DNA of 64,000 bases. Source: Staphylococcus sp. 17KM0847 (GTDB taxonomy: Bacteria > Bacillota > Bacilli > Staphylococcales > Staphylococcaceae). Below the pieces are notes generated by a model. The model was given only the letters and a program-made list of their open reading frames with translations, did no database searches and had not been told where the DNA came from. Both the position numbers and the translations under genes were made by a program. The number at the start of each line of letters is the position of its first letter. The first letter of the stretch is position 1. Positions 9,866 to 19,800 of the stretch are shown here, piece by piece. Location: assembly GCF_013463155.1 (NCBI RefSeq), contig NZ_CP040781.1, forward strand, positions 496,001 through 560,000, read 5' to 3'.

Positions 9866-10465
9866 TTAAGAACTTGTATGATTGTTGAATAAGTTTTGTT
9901 GCTGTTCAAAAAAACGTTGAACTTTATTGGCAGGTTGTTGATGTTTAAGTTGAAATTGACTTAAAATTTGTTCAAATGCACACAGACCTTCTTTATAAGA
10001 AGAGACTTCAAATTCAAGTTCGTAATCTTCCTTGCCTAAGTATTGGCTGTGATCGAGTACAAGAAGTCCCATACGAAGCTGCGTTTCCATTCGATGTGTG
10101 GTCAGTGTCCCTAAGACTTTTAAAGAGGATACATCGATATGATATTGTTGCAAAATTTTTTTAATATCGGGTGTGATGTATGTTTCAGGTACATGGTGAT
10201 CTGAGATAGGCTGGAAGGATGTGAGATGATTGTATTCTGTTAATCCGACATGAGCAGGCACTTTTAATGTTAATTCATTGGTTCCGTTAGCTTTCTCACG
10301 TATACGTAACGCCATTTTATGCTTAATAATTTGTAAGTCGGGTGTGTCAATATAGTGATTGATTTGCGAAAAGCTCTGAGAAGATGAAAAGTAAGTTGCT
10401 TTGATTGCTTCATATGTAGAAGGTTCTAATATTTGCTTAAACTCGATTTCGTGTTCGACTGCCAT
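9866..10465 (-). CDS. CYTH-domain protein (YjbK-like)
   Basis: A 199-residue member of the CYTH/triphosphate tunnel superfamily, which binds triphosphorylated substrates with divalent metal. The defining ExExK motif reads EHEIEFK at residues 4-10. Further basic and acidic tunnel residues follow (ALRIREK, ELTLKVP, LEFEV, DYELE). In Bacillus the homologue yjbK lies beside the alarmone synthetase gene, and here relQ is encoded divergently 0.5 kb away. The true substrate is not known for this group, so a role in polyphosphate or nucleotide chemistry is inference. Confidence 0.85.
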   Translation of the reverse strand: MAVEHEIEFKQILEPSTYEAIKATYFSSSQSFSQINHYIDTPDLQIIKHKMALRIREKANGTNELTLKVPAHVGLTEYNHLTSFQPISDHHVPETYITPDIKKILQQYHIDVSSLKVLGTLTTHRMETQLRMGLLVLDHSQYLGKEDYELEFEVSSYKEGLCAFEQILSQFQLKHQQPANKVQRFFEQQQNLFNNHTSS

Positions 10466-10596
10466 AATGAGTCACTCCTTTGAATTTATTATGCCTGACA
10501 TTGTTGATGAATAAAAGTATTTCAAATATCAAAGAATTGAACAATGAGCAGACTTTCAAAGTATGTTAAACTATAATTTGATAAGGAGGCGTACAT

Positions 10597-10944
10597 ATGC
10601 GTATTTATGTAAATGAAATCAAAATTAAAGATGGAGCTATTTTATGTTATACAGACCAACCTACAGAAAATTATGCGGAAGCTGGACAGATGATTGTTGA
10701 TAGTGATAATAATGCATTTGTCTATCTTTTAGATGATGGTGCGTCGTTTTCGTATTTAATCTTTGTTCAAGAAACATGGTCTATGTTGCATGAACATCGA
10801 GACAAGAAAGTAATTATTAATGATCAATTGGAATTAACGCGTTTTAAAACAGAGTTGGATTATTTATTAGAGAATATCGAGGGGAACTCGAATTATGGGA
10901 AGGCGTTTGTAGAGGCTGTTGAAGAAACGTTTGAACTCGTATGA
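10597..10944 (+). CDS. UPF0738 family protein
   Basis: A 115-residue conserved protein of unknown function found in staphylococci at this position. It is predicted soluble and acidic, with the conserved block [14 protein letters not shown] in the middle and a C-terminal [15 protein letters not shown]. The ribosome-binding site AAGGAGGC precedes the ATG and a TATAAT lies at 10572-10577. It is the first gene of an operon with relQ, nadK, rluD, mgtE and cpaA, separated from relQ by 16 nt. Nothing in the sequence points to an enzyme. Confidence 0.85.
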   Translation: MRIYVNEIKIKDGAILCYTDQPTENYAEAGQMIVDSDNNAFVYLLDDGASFSYLIFVQETWSMLHEHRDKKVIINDQLELTRFKTELDYLLENIEGNSNYGKAFVEAVEETFELV

Positions 10945-10960
10945 AGCGGAGTGAAGTAGT

Positions 10961-11593
10961 ATGAATCAATGGGATATTTTTCTAGCACCTTATCGACAAG
11001 CCATTGATGAACTCAAGGTGAAGCTCAAAGGATTGCGTAAACAATATGAAGTTACAGAACATCATTCGCCGATTGAATTTGTAACTGGACGTGTTAAACC
11101 GATTACGAGCATTATCGATAAAGCGAACAAAAGGGGGATTCCTTTCGACTGTTTGTCTGAACAAATGTATGACATTGCAGGGCTGCGCATGATGTGTCAA
11201 TTTGTAGAAGATATTGATCAAGTAGTCGCTTTGTTACGTCAACGTGAAGACTTTAAAGTTGTTGAGGAACGTGATTATATTAATAACACTAAGCAAAGTG
11301 GTTACCGTTCTTACCATGTGATCATTGCTTATCCAATTGAAACATTAGGTGGAACCAAAACAATTTTAGCAGAGATACAAATTCGAACGTTAGCGATGAA
11401 CTTTTGGGCGACAATTGAACATACGCTGCGTTATAAATATGATGGAGATTATCCTCCAGAAATACAGACGCGTCTTGAAAGAGCAGCAGAGGCAGCATTT
11501 TCATTGGATGAAGAGATGTCTGAGATTAAGGATGAGATTCAAGAGGCACAAAAATATTATTCTAAAAAACGTGCACATAAGCATGAAGAGTGA
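10961..11593 (+). CDS. relQ: Small alarmone synthetase RelQ
   Basis: A 210-residue (p)ppGpp synthetase with only the synthetase domain and no hydrolase or regulatory regions. The GTP/ATP-binding segment [18 protein letters not shown] is at about residues 44-61. The RelA/SpoT signatures [21 protein letters not shown] and [18 protein letters not shown] follow, including the catalytic Glu of EIQ. RelQ proteins are tetramers that respond to cell-wall stress. It precedes nadK with 11 nt between stop and start, part of the conserved relQ-nadK-rluD operon. Confidence 0.96.
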   Translation: MNQWDIFLAPYRQAIDELKVKLKGLRKQYEVTEHHSPIEFVTGRVKPITSIIDKANKRGIPFDCLSEQMYDIAGLRMMCQFVEDIDQVVALLRQREDFKVVEERDYINNTKQSGYRSYHVIIAYPIETLGGTKTILAEIQIRTLAMNFWATIEHTLRYKYDGDYPPEIQTRLERAAEAAFSLDEEMSEIKDEIQEAQKYYSKKRAHKHEE

Positions 11594-11604
11594 GAGGTGG
11601 AGCT

Positions 11605-12414
11605 ATGCGTTATGTCATCTTGTCAAAGGGAGATGCGAAGTCTGAAGCGTTGAAACATAAAATGATGCGTCATATGCAAGATTTTCAGATGGTAGAGGAT
11701 GCAGAAGATCCAGAAATCGTTATTTCTGTTGGAGGGGATGGAACACTATTACAGGCGTTTCACCAATATAGTCACATGTTATCACGCTGTGCATTTGTAG
11801 GTATACATACCGGTCATTTGGGCTTTTATGCAGATTGGCTTCCACACGAAGTAGAAAAGTTGATTATTGAAATCCATAACTCAGATTTTCAAGTGATTGC
11901 TTACCCATTATTAGAAATTATTGTGCGCTATAATGATAAAGGCTACGAAACGCGTTACTTGGCGCTGAACGAAGCAACGATGAAGACAGAAGATGGCACG
12001 ACATTAGTTGTAGATTTAGACTTACGCGGACAACATTTTGAACGCTTTCGTGGGGATGGATTGTGTATATCTACACCATCAGGGTCTACCGCGTATAATA
12101 AAGCATTGGGTGGTGCATTGATTCATCCATCACTAGAAGCCATTCAAATAGCGGAGATTGCATCTATTAATAACCGTGTGTTCCGTACAGTAGGCTCGCC
12201 ACTCGTTTTACCGAAACATCATACATGCCACGTCAAGCCAGTGAATCATGATGTTATTTTAACAACAATTGATCATGTGAGTGTAAAACATAAAAATGTT
12301 AATGCCATTCAGTATCGTGTAGCCAATGAAAAAATTCGCTTTGCACGTTTTCGACCTTTTCCGTTCTGGAAACGTGTACATGATTCCTTTATTTCCAGTG
12401 GTGATGACATGTGA
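11605..12414 (+). CDS. nadK: NAD kinase
   Basis: A 269-residue inorganic polyphosphate/ATP-NAD kinase that makes NADP. The GGDGT motif ([12 protein letters not shown], near residue 45) and the second signature [17 protein letters not shown] are intact. I take ATG 11605, with GAGGTGG just upstream, rather than the in-frame GTG at 11590, which overlaps the relQ stop. The N-terminus [10 protein letters not shown] then matches S. aureus NadK. It overlaps the next gene by four bases, showing translational coupling. Confidence 0.96.
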   Translation: MRYVILSKGDAKSEALKHKMMRHMQDFQMVEDAEDPEIVISVGGDGTLLQAFHQYSHMLSRCAFVGIHTGHLGFYADWLPHEVEKLIIEIHNSDFQVIAYPLLEIIVRYNDKGYETRYLALNEATMKTEDGTTLVVDLDLRGQHFERFRGDGLCISTPSGSTAYNKALGGALIHPSLEAIQIAEIASINNRVFRTVGSPLVLPKHHTCHVKPVNHDVILTTIDHVSVKHKNVNAIQYRVANEKIRFARFRPFPFWKRVHDSFISSGDDM

Positions 12415-13265
12415 TTTTTACATATACAGTAACTGAAACACAATCGCTTAAAACATTTTTATATACGCAATATTTTTCAAAAAAGACGATTAGCGCCATT
12501 AAACGGGATGGCGCTTTACTCGTTAATCATATCCCGAAGACAGTGCGTCATATTTTGCAGGTTGGGGATAAAGTAGAAGTGCGTTTACCTATTGAACATC
12601 CTAGTCCACATCTTATACCGTATGATGTACCACTTGATATTTTATATGAAGATGAAGGGTTACTTGTCGTAGCTAAGCCGCAACATCAAAATAGCGCACC
12701 ATCCCGTGAACACCCACATAAGAGTCTAGTTGAGCAGGCTTTAGCGCATATGACACGACAGCAAGAAAAGGGAATACCTCATATTGTGACGCGTTTAGAT
12801 CGCGATACAATGGGAATTGTAGTGATAGCGAAATCACGTCATTTGCATCATATTATGTCTTTGACTCCAATAAAAAAGGTATATGAGTGTATATGTCTAG
12901 GTCAAGTACGTAAACCGGGGATAATAGATGAGCCGATAGCACGTGCAGCTGATAGCATTATCACACGAGTTGTTGCACCGAATGGCAAATATGCCAAGAC
13001 GCTATATGATCCGATTAAAGTTACGTCACAATATACATGGTGTCGTGTACAATTGTTAACGGGTAGAACACATCAAATTCGCGTACACTTTCAACACATG
13101 GGTCACTCAATAGTAGGAGATGCATTGTATGGGGGAGCGCATAAAGAAGTTACGGCTCAGCTACTCAAATGCTCAGAAATATGTTTTAATCATCCTTTAA
13201 CGGATAAACGTATACATATTGTATCTCATACGCCGAACTTTGATACGCTATTAGCAACACTATAA
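12411..13265 (+). CDS. rluD: RluA/RluD-family pseudouridine synthase
   Basis: A 284-residue RNA pseudouridine synthase. An S4-like N-terminal segment ([30 protein letters not shown]) precedes the catalytic domain, whose motif [12 protein letters not shown] carries the nucleophilic Asp. The later [23 protein letters not shown] block is the standard family motif. The GTG start overlaps the nadK stop by 4 nt. Whether it modifies the sites of RluD or another RluA-family target cannot be decided from sequence. Confidence 0.9.
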   Translation: MIFTYTVTETQSLKTFLYTQYFSKKTISAIKRDGALLVNHIPKTVRHILQVGDKVEVRLPIEHPSPHLIPYDVPLDILYEDEGLLVVAKPQHQNSAPSREHPHKSLVEQALAHMTRQQEKGIPHIVTRLDRDTMGIVVIAKSRHLHHIMSLTPIKKVYECICLGQVRKPGIIDEPIARAADSIITRVVAPNGKYAKTLYDPIKVTSQYTWCRVQLLTGRTHQIRVHFQHMGHSIVGDALYGGAHKEVTAQLLKCSEICFNHPLTDKRIHIVSHTPNFDTLLATL

Positions 13266-13289
13266 AATCAATTAATGGAGGTGACGCAT

Positions 13290-14675
13290 ATGTCCAATGA
13301 TAACGAAAAATTACGATTAGACGATGAGGAAAAATATAATAAAGCATTTTTAGATGATTTAATCGCAAATGAAGATATTGATGCCTTTCGTGATGAATTT
13401 TTAGAGATGCATTCGTACGATCAAAGTGAATATTTTGAAGAAAGTAACGACGACATACGTCAAAAAATGTACCAATATTTATCTCCGGAAGAGGTCTCAG
13501 ACTTCTTTGAAAACTTGGAAATCGATGAATCTGAGTATGAAGACTTATTTGAAGAGATGAATGCGACATATGCCAGTCATGTCTTACAGCATATGTCTTA
13601 TGACAATGCCGTAGATATATTAAATGAACTCTCAAAACGCAAAGTTGCGAGTCTATTAATGTTGATGGATCGTGATGAAGCAAAAGAAATTAAAGCATTA
13701 TTGCATTATGAAGAGGATACTGCTGGTGGTATTATGACAACGGAATATATTTCGTTGACAATTAATACCCCTGTACACGAAGCATTAATGCGCGTTAAAG
13801 AGCAAGCACCCGATGCTGAAACAATATATATTATTTTTGTAGTTGATGAAGATAAAAAACTTGTCGGTGTACTCTCGTTACGTGATCTTATTGTTGCAGA
13901 AAATGATGCGTATATTGAAGACATTATGAGTGAGCGTATTATTAGTGCAAATGTCGCAGATGACCAAGAAGATGTTGCGCAAATGATGAGAGACTATGAT
14001 TTTATCGCAATACCTGTTGTTGATTATCAAAATCACCTTTTAGGGATTATTACAATTGATGATATCGTTGACGTTATTGATGAAGAAGCCAGTGAAGACT
14101 ATTCACGTTTAGCCGGGGTGTCTGATATTGATTCAACAGATGATACAATTTTTCAAACTGCACTTAAACGTTTACCATGGTTATTAATTCTAACAGTATT
14201 AGGGATGATAACGGCTTCTATTTTAGGTTCATTTGAAAGTACCTTAGAACAGGTGGCTTTATTAGCAGCATTTATTCCTATTATTAGTGGGATGTCAGGA
14301 AACTCAGGCACACAATCACTCGCCGTGTCTGTTCGCAATATTTCTACTGGTGAAATTAACGAAAAGAGTAAGTTTAAATTAGCGTTACGTGAATCAGGAA
14401 GTGGCTTTTTAACAGGTATTACTTGCGCAGTATCACTCTGTTTGATTATTATTATTATTTATCATCAACCTTTTCTTGCACTTATTGTTGGCGTGAGCTT
14501 AACAATTGCGATGACAGTAGGTACAACGATTGGTTCAGTGATACCACTCTTGATGAATAAACTAGGTATTGACCCAGCTGTTGCGAGTGGCCCATTTATT
14601 ACAACGATTAATGATATTGTGAGCATGCTTATTTATTTTGGCTTAGCAACATCATTTATGAATTATCTCATTTAA
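13290..14675 (+). CDS. mgtE: Magnesium transporter MgtE
   Basis: A 461-residue Mg2+ channel. The cytosolic MgtE N domain (to about residue 130) is followed by two CBS domains that sense Mg2+ (TAGGIMTTEYISLTI and VAQMMRDYDFIAIPVVD regions). Five membrane helices follow from about residue 295, including the pore motif ISGMSGNSGTQSLAV. I chose ATG 13290 with GGAGGTGA upstream rather than the in-frame ATG at 13275. It is tightly placed after rluD and 11 nt before cpaA, as in S. aureus. Confidence 0.95.
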   Translation: MSNDNEKLRLDDEEKYNKAFLDDLIANEDIDAFRDEFLEMHSYDQSEYFEESNDDIRQKMYQYLSPEEVSDFFENLEIDESEYEDLFEEMNATYASHVLQHMSYDNAVDILNELSKRKVASLLMLMDRDEAKEIKALLHYEEDTAGGIMTTEYISLTINTPVHEALMRVKEQAPDAETIYIIFVVDEDKKLVGVLSLRDLIVAENDAYIEDIMSERIISANVADDQEDVAQMMRDYDFIAIPVVDYQNHLLGIITIDDIVDVIDEEASEDYSRLAGVSDIDSTDDTIFQTALKRLPWLLILTVLGMITASILGSFESTLEQVALLAAFIPIISGMSGNSGTQSLAVSVRNISTGEINEKSKFKLALRESGSGFLTGITCAVSLCLIIIIIYHQPFLALIVGVSLTIAMTVGTTIGSVIPLLMNKLGIDPAVASGPFITTINDIVSMLIYFGLATSFMNYLI

Positions 14676-14686
14676 GGGGGTAACCT

Positions 14687-16519
14687 ATGGAATTTGTTTC
14701 ACTTGTTATCGTCATCGTTGCGGCGTTACTTACACCGATTATCATTAGTAAATTAAAAATAGCGTTTTTACCTGTGGTCGTCGCAGAAATTTTGATGGGG
14801 ATTGTCATCGGAAATTCATTTTTAAATCTTGTACATCGTGATGATGTTCTTAATATCTTGTCTACACTTGGCTTTATTTTCTTAATGTTTTTAAGTGGTT
14901 TAGAGATTGACTTTAATGCATTTAAAAAAGATAAGTCGAAAAAGAAAAAAGATGCAGATAATGGACCGAGTCATTTTACATTGGCACTTTATGTTTTTAT
15001 GCTGATCATGATTATTTCAATAGGATTAGCGTATGCATTCAAATGGGTTGGCTTGATTGATGATGTATTGTTAATGGTTATTATTATTTCAACAATCTCA
15101 CTGGGTGTTGTTGTTCCAACACTCAAAGAGATGAATATGATGCAGACAACGATTGGACAATTTATTTTACTCGTTGCTGTATTAGCTGACTTAGGGACAA
15201 TGCTATTACTGACTGTATATGGCGCGATCAATGCCTCAGGTGGTGGCACGATATGGTTGATTGGGATATTGGTTGTATTTACGATATTGTTTTACTTTTT
15301 GGGTGGACTTTTTAAACGAGCGCCCTTATTTGATAAACTTATGGATGGAACAACCCAAATCGGTATTCGTGCTATATTTGCATTGATTATTTTATTGGTC
15401 GCTTTAGCAGAAGGTGTAGGTGCTGAAAACATCTTAGGTGCCTTTTTAGCAGGTGTGGTTGTGTCTCTCTTAGGTCCTGATCAAGACCTTGTTGAAAAGT
15501 TAGATTCTTTTGGTTATGGTTTCTTTATTCCTATCTTTTTTATCATGGTAGGTGTTGATTTAGATATTCCATCTTTAATCAAAGAGCCTATGCTATTAAT
15601 TATTATTCCTATTTTAATTTTAGCGTTTATTATATCGAAACTTATTCCTGTAATGTTAATTAAGCGTTGGTTTGATATGAAAACGACGATTGCATCTGGA
15701 TTTTTATTGACTTCGACATTGTCGCTTGTGATTGCAGCAGCTAAAATTGCTGAGAGTCTGGGTACCATTAGTGAAGAAATATCAGGTATCTTAATTTTGA
15801 GTGCTGTAATCACTTGTGTTTTTGTTCCAATTGTATTTAAGCGATTGATCCCAATTCCAGATGAAATGCAACGTATAATTAAAGTTGCTATGATTGGAAA
15901 AAATCAGCTCTCAATTCCAATTGCACAAAATTTAAGCTCGCAACTCTATCAAGTGACGTTATACTATCGTAAAGATTTAACAGATCATCGTACATTATCC
16001 AATGATATTACGATGGTTGAGATTGCAGATTACGAGTCAGAAATATTAGAACGACTAGGGTTATTTGAAAGTGACATTGTGGTATGTTCGACAAATGATG
16101 ATGAGATTAATCGTAAAGTTGCGTTAATGGCAAAAGATCATGGTGTGGAACGTGTCATCTGTCGTTTGGAGACTAATGATGAAGCGCAAGTGTTACGCAA
16201 TAAAAATATTGAGTTGTTTAGTAATTTCCAAAGTAATCAAATTTTACTTAAAGGTATGATAGAAACACCAAATATGCTGAACTTATTAAGTAATGTAGAA
16301 ACATCGTTATATGAAATCGGAATGTATAACTATGCCTTTGATCAGATGCAACTACGCAACTTCCCATTTGGTGGAGATATCATTTTTGTGCGTATTATCC
16401 GTAATAATGAATCCATTGTGCCACATGGTGATACGCAATTACAATATGGCGATCGTTTGATTGTTACAGGTACAAAAGAATACGTAGACCAACTTAAAAT
16501 TGAATTAGAAATGTTCTAA
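14687..16519 (+). CDS. cpaA: CPA-family cation/proton antiporter CpaA
   Basis: A 610-residue monovalent cation:proton antiporter. About 12 membrane helices fill residues 1-390, followed by a degenerate RCK_N domain (IGKNQLSIPIAQN stands where GxGxxG would be) and a C-terminal RCK_C/TrkA_C domain (residues 530-610). In S. aureus the protein at this locus binds cyclic-di-AMP through RCK_C and moves K+ and Na+ against protons. A charged loop of Lys and Asp lies near residues 85-95. It is the last gene of the operon that starts with relQ. In S. aureus fabI follows directly; here a surface protein gene intervenes. Confidence 0.88.
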   Translation: MEFVSLVIVIVAALLTPIIISKLKIAFLPVVVAEILMGIVIGNSFLNLVHRDDVLNILSTLGFIFLMFLSGLEIDFNAFKKDKSKKKKDADNGPSHFTLALYVFMLIMIISIGLAYAFKWVGLIDDVLLMVIIISTISLGVVVPTLKEMNMMQTTIGQFILLVAVLADLGTMLLLTVYGAINASGGGTIWLIGILVVFTILFYFLGGLFKRAPLFDKLMDGTTQIGIRAIFALIILLVALAEGVGAENILGAFLAGVVVSLLGPDQDLVEKLDSFGYGFFIPIFFIMVGVDLDIPSLIKEPMLLIIIPILILAFIISKLIPVMLIKRWFDMKTTIASGFLLTSTLSLVIAAAKIAESLGTISEEISGILILSAVITCVFVPIVFKRLIPIPDEMQRIIKVAMIGKNQLSIPIAQNLSSQLYQVTLYYRKDLTDHRTLSNDITMVEIADYESEILERLGLFESDIVVCSTNDDEINRKVALMAKDHGVERVICRLETNDEAQVLRNKNIELFSNFQSNQILLKGMIETPNMLNLLSNVETSLYEIGMYNYAFDQMQLRNFPFGGDIIFVRIIRNNESIVPHGDTQLQYGDRLIVTGTKEYVDQLKIELEMF

Positions 16520-16526
16520 AATATTG

Positions 16527-16564
16527 AAAAGACTAATGTGTATCATTGCACGTTAGTCTTTTTG
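16527..16564 (+). terminator. Terminator of the relQ-cpaA operon
   Basis: Arms AAAAGACTAATGTG and CACGTTAGTCTTTT around an 8-nt loop, followed by T residues, sit right after the cpaA stop. Confidence 0.85.
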
Positions 16565-16802
16565 TGTTTAGAAAGTAAAGTGATTAAAATGTGTACAAAT
16601 TCGTAATATTTTTCGTCTAAAATGATACAATCTTGCCATATATAAAATTGTTTATTTAAAATTATGTACGACCTTAATATAATAAATAGAAATACATTTT
16701 CATTATTAATTAAATAGTGAAGAGTTGTATTGTGCAATGTTTAAATTTTATTTATGGAAATTTTAATGCGCACTGAATAGGTGTCATAATAGATGAATCT
16801 CC

Positions 16803-16845
16803 CTAATATGAGTACGCCTTAAAATGAACAGGTATCTCATATTAG
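16803..16845 (+). promoter_or_regulatory. Perfect 10-bp inverted repeat in the surface-protein leader
   Basis: CTAATATGAG (16803-16812) and CTCATATTAG (16836-16845) are exact complements separated by 23 nt. The right arm ends 27 nt before the start codon and just before the GGAAAGGATTT ribosome-binding site. It could be a regulator operator or an mRNA hairpin next to the start. The remaining upstream DNA (16565-16800) is very AT-rich and shows candidate -10 hexamers, but none with a clear -35. Confidence 0.5.
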
Positions 16846-16872
16846 ATGAAATAATGGAAAGGATTTGGATTA

Positions 16873-19800
16873 ATGAAGATGCAACAATCTACTAAGAGAA
16901 AAAACATTTTTAGCATTCGTAAATTTTCTGTTGGGGTAGGATCAGCGATGATATCTACACTTATCTTTTTAGGGGCAACACACTCCGTAGAAGCAGCAGA
17001 AAATAGCTTGAATCCGACGTCTCAATCAACATCAGACGTATTAGGTGATACGACACAACATCAAACAATAGAAGAACTTGATAAAGATGTGTCTAATGAA
17101 ACGGAAAATACGCAACCCATGATTGAACAAAATGATGAAGCGTCGAACCTAGGAGAAGTTGAGAATATAAGTGATACAAATGCAACAATGGCAGAGACGA
17201 GTCATAATGTAGCATCATCTTTATCAGATGATAAGGAAATACAGTCTGCCAACGCGCTTAAGTCGACAACAGAGGAAAATGTAAACACTGTTCATCATAA
17301 TTCAACAGACACAACATCGGTCAAAAAACAAACAGCAGAATCATTGGATGAAGATAAAGCAATATCTACAAGAAGTGCAACAACAAATGAAGCAGATATA
17401 TCGGCTACCAATAGTACAGAGCCAACAGAAGAAACAACCAATTTACGTCAAGTTGGTGGAGGCGGTGTAGACGTTACACCGGGACAAGCACGTGTTCAAG
17501 AAGATGGACGTGTAAAATATGATTATCAAGTTTCATTAAACCCTGTTTTGTCTAGTGATCATATTCAAACGGGAAGTACGTTCAATGTGACACTGCCACT
17601 ATTTGCCGAAAATGTTAAATTTACTTTGATTGGGACACGAGAAGAAGAAACGCATACACCACACGACGTTGAAATGGAATTAGGACAGATGTCGTATGAT
17701 GAATATGAAGAATGGACAAAAGAATACACAAGTATTCCAAGCTATGAAAAATATTTAGAACTGAAAGCCCAAGGTATTACACCTATTTCAGTTGTTAAAA
17801 ATAATATTGGAAAAGACGAATACGGTAGTATTTGGCCTAACACGGGTGCACAAACACTGTCAGAAGTTGTTCAATCTTATGCTATTAATACCCTTGTTAA
17901 AGGGGCAATCGGTCTTAAGGTAGAATTTGATATTTCAGCAGAACAATATCAAAAAACGCCTTATTTACCATTGGATGCACGATTAGCGTGGCGTAGTTTT
18001 GTGGAGATGGAAGATGGTGTAAATGATGCATCAAGCGGCTCACAATCTATTGATGATATGCGTTACATGCCTGATGATACAAATGCTAATGATTCATCGT
18101 ATTATTATATTGAACATCCAGAAGAAATAAAAGTGGGTGATTTTAATGAACATGGTCTTTATGCGCAAAAAGGTATTGGGATAACGCGTAACACAGGTGA
18201 ATGGCATACAATTGGTGATGATATTAATAAAAGTGATTTTTACTATGCAGACGTATTTAATTTGAGACAGTTCACTCATAATACATATTGGGTACCAGAA
18301 TATGAAGATTTAGCTGATGTTGCTGTCGTTAGTGAACTTGTAAAAAGAGAAGAGGCTGCTTTTGATACGGTATATCAAGCCAAACCTAATCCAGATAAAG
18401 AGATAGGCGAACAAGAAACGCTTGTTGAAGGCAAAACCGGTTCGCAAATTGTTACGATAAAACCGAATGAAGCACCACAAATAGAAGTAGTACAAAAACC
18501 TGTAACAAAGGTGATAAGTGTAAATAATCAAAGTATAGAAGAAGAAAGTACAGAATTTGATACAGAATATATAGGTGTAGATAAAGAAAAGGGTCATATC
18601 AAAATTAACCAAAAGGGTCAAGATGGTCTAAAAACAACGATAACAACATATGAAGTTGATCCAAAAACAGGGGAATTATCAAACCCAACACAGAACGTCG
18701 AAAATAGAGAAGCGGTAAAGCAAATTATAGAAGTGGGTACAAAAGAAACATTAATGGAACCGATCCCGTATAAAAAGAGATATGTAAGTGTAGATCAAGA
18801 GGTAGGGTACGTTCGTGTTCAACAAGAAGGACAAGAGGGACAAAAAACAACAATAACAACATATGAAGTCGATTCGGAAACAGGAAAACTATCCAATCCA
18901 ACACAGAATGTCGAAATTAAAGAGGCGATAGAACAAATCATAGAAGTAGGTACAAAAGAAATTGATATAAGATCGATTCCATATAAGACAATCATTAAAT
19001 ACAATCCAGATCTACCAGCTGGAACAGAACAAGAAATACAATCAGGCATTAATGGTCAGAAAGAAATTACTAAAGTCTATCAAGTCAATGAACAAACCGG
19101 TGTACTTGAGAACCCAAAAACAACAGAAAAAGTTTTAACTGAAAAACAAGATCGTATTATTGAAATAGGAACAGGAGAAACAATTGTTGAAAAAGAAGTG
19201 ATTCCATATGAAACAGAAAGAAAACTAGATAAGAGCTTAAAACCGGGAAGTGAAGATGTTGTAAAACAACAAGGAGAAGTTGGAGAAAAGACAACGACAA
19301 AAGTACCGGGAAAAGAAGCAGTGGAAGAAATCACAAAAGAGCCTGTGAAAGAAATCATTCACTATGCGCCAATCGAAGAGCCATACAAAACGAGAGAAGT
19401 GTTCGATAAGGACATACCTGCTGGTGAAAGAGTTATAGTGACACAAGGACAGCCTGGTCTAAAAGACCCAGTCACAGGGGAAGTCATAGAAGCACCAGTG
19501 GATGAAGTCGTCAAAGTAGGAACAGGAGAAACAATTGTTGAAAAAGAAGTCATTCCATATGAAACAGAAAGAAAACTAGATAAGAGCTTAAAACCGGGAA
19601 GTGAAGATGTTGTAAAACAACAAGGAGAAGCTGGAGAAAAGACAACGACAAAAGTACCGGGAAAAGAAGCAGTGGAAGAAATCACAAAAGAGCCTGTGAA
19701 AGAAATCATTCACTATGCGCCAATCGAAGAGCCATACAAAACGAGAGAAGTGTTCGATAAGGACATACCTGCTGGTGAAAGAGTTATAGTGACACAAGGA

